Assembly: GCA_017613995.1 (NCBI GenBank)
Contig: JAGACT010000022.1
Location: forward strand, 1-21,866
Length of the DNA stretch: 21,866 nucleotides
Reading direction: 5' to 3'
From: Eubacteriaceae bacterium
GTDB taxonomy: Bacteria > Bacillota > Clostridia > Eubacteriales > Anaerofustaceae
In this document: piece by piece, positions 21,398-21,866 of the stretch
How positions within the stretch are numbered: the first letter of the stretch is position 1
How the letters are laid out: each line of letters starts with the position of its first letter
Notes under the pieces: generated by a model
What the model saw: the letters and a program-made list of their open reading frames with translations, nothing else
What the model was told of the DNA's origin: nothing
The model's database searches: none
Position numbers and translations under genes: made by a program

Positions 21398-21424
21398 AGA
21401 AGCATCATGATGATGCTTCTTTTT
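21398..21424. terminator. Bidirectional intrinsic terminator
   Basis: A perfect ten-pair stem (AGAAGCATCA with TGATGCTTCT) with a three-base loop is followed by a T run on the plus strand. On the minus strand it is followed by TTATTTC. It closes the long operon and the convergent uvrC gene. Confidence 0.88.
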
Positions 21425-21428
21425 ATAC

Positions 21429-21866
21429 TCATTCCGCCGCGAAATGATCCCGTATGCTGCCTGCGATGGTCTGCGTTATGCCTTCCGTTTTCATGAGTTC
21501 TTCCTCAGGGGCGTCCTTGATGCCGTCAATGGTGCCGAAACGCTCCATAAGGGCGGCCGCCCTCTTCGGTCCCACTCCCGGTATCTGTTCCAGTTCGCTT
21601 TTCAGCATGGTCCTGCTCCGGGAGAGCCTGTGGTAATCTATGGCATAGCGGTGAACTTCCTCGCTGATGTCGTTGAGTATCTTTTTCGCATACTTGAACT
21701 CGTCCTGACGTATCTCCGTGCCGTCCTCCAGCACTACCCCCCTCAGCCGGTGTTTTGAATCCTTTACCAGGCCCGCCACGGTGATATCGTATCCGAAGGT
21801 GGATACGACGCTTTTTATCGTATTGACATGGGCTGCTCCTCCGTCTGCCAGTATCAGATCCGGCAG
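21429..21866 (-). CDS. uvrC: UvrABC excinuclease subunit C, C-terminal part (partial)
   Basis: The gene enters from the right edge; 145 codons are visible. LPDLILADGG opens the RNase H-like nuclease half, followed by VAGLVKDSKHRLRGV. The protein ends in a tandem helix-hairpin-helix domain (IPGVGPKRAAALMERFG, then TEGITQTIAGSIRDHF), which binds DNA for the 5' incision in nucleotide excision repair. The start codon lies beyond the window. It ends 5 bases from the shared terminator, convergent with the long operon. Confidence 0.93.
   Translation of the reverse strand: MPDLILADGGAAHVNTIKSVVSTFGYDITVAGLVKDSKHRLRGVVLEDGTEIRQDEFKYAKKILNDISEEVHRYAIDYHRLSRSRTMLKSELEQIPGVGPKRAAALMERFGTIDGIKDAPEEELMKTEGITQTIAGSIRDHFAAE

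Noticed and set aside
1..21866. CRISPR arrays, tRNA or rRNA genes and insertion sequences
   Set aside because: No regularly spaced repeats, cloverleaf-like sequences, transposase motifs or flanking inverted repeats were seen.

Overview
The window reads as a chromosomal segment of an anaerobic, Gram-positive-type bacterium, most likely of the class Clostridia. Grounds: strong AGGAGG ribosome-binding sites and sigma-A-like promoters, a lipobox lipoprotein, a sortase-type sorting signal, a clostridial-order rnf operon (C-D-G-E-A-B), a system II (ResB/ResC) cytochrome c maturation pair and an oxygen-sensitive iron-sulfur gene set. The genus is not determinable from the sequence alone.

Layout, left to right. 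1-1470: tail of an unknown gene, an aldo/keto reductase whose N-terminus has been replaced by the start of another gene, a 38-codon ORF, apparent gene debris and an intrinsic terminator. 1471-2370: AraC-type regulator with a GyrI-like effector domain. 2506-4314: a two-gene ferredoxin/zinc-ribbon operon divergent from a Crp/Fnr regulator, with one palindrome placed to activate one gene and repress the other. 4550-5563: DUF3592 membrane protein. 5704-7808: secreted, probably wall-anchored 5'-nucleotidase broken by a one-base frameshift. 7973-10748 (minus): uroporphyrinogen-III methyltransferase/synthase fusion carrying a HemC C-terminal relic, followed by a TroA-type binding lipoprotein. 11063-12426 (minus): short-chain dehydrogenase translationally coupled to a VUT-family (queuosine precursor) transporter, behind a leader that folds like a preQ1-I riboswitch. 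12868-21392 (plus): one long transcription unit, rnfC - rnfD/G fusion - rnfE - rnfA - rnfB - nrfA - resB - resC, closed by a strong terminator. 21429-21866 (minus): C-terminal part of UvrC.

The most striking system is the last operon. Rnf oxidises reduced ferredoxin and pumps ions; NrfA is the pentaheme ammonia-forming nitrite reductase; ResB/ResC attach haem to cytochromes c. No nrfH quinol dehydrogenase lies beside nrfA. The arrangement suggests (inference) that the extracytoplasmic flavin domain of the RnfD/G fusion may hand electrons to NrfA, giving a quinone-independent, ferredoxin-driven nitrite ammonification. The nearby uroporphyrinogen-III branch enzyme fits a cell with tetrapyrrole demand, and the Crp/Fnr-ferredoxin module resembles those tied to nitrosative or oxidative stress in anaerobes.

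All homology statements come from reading motifs; no database search was run.
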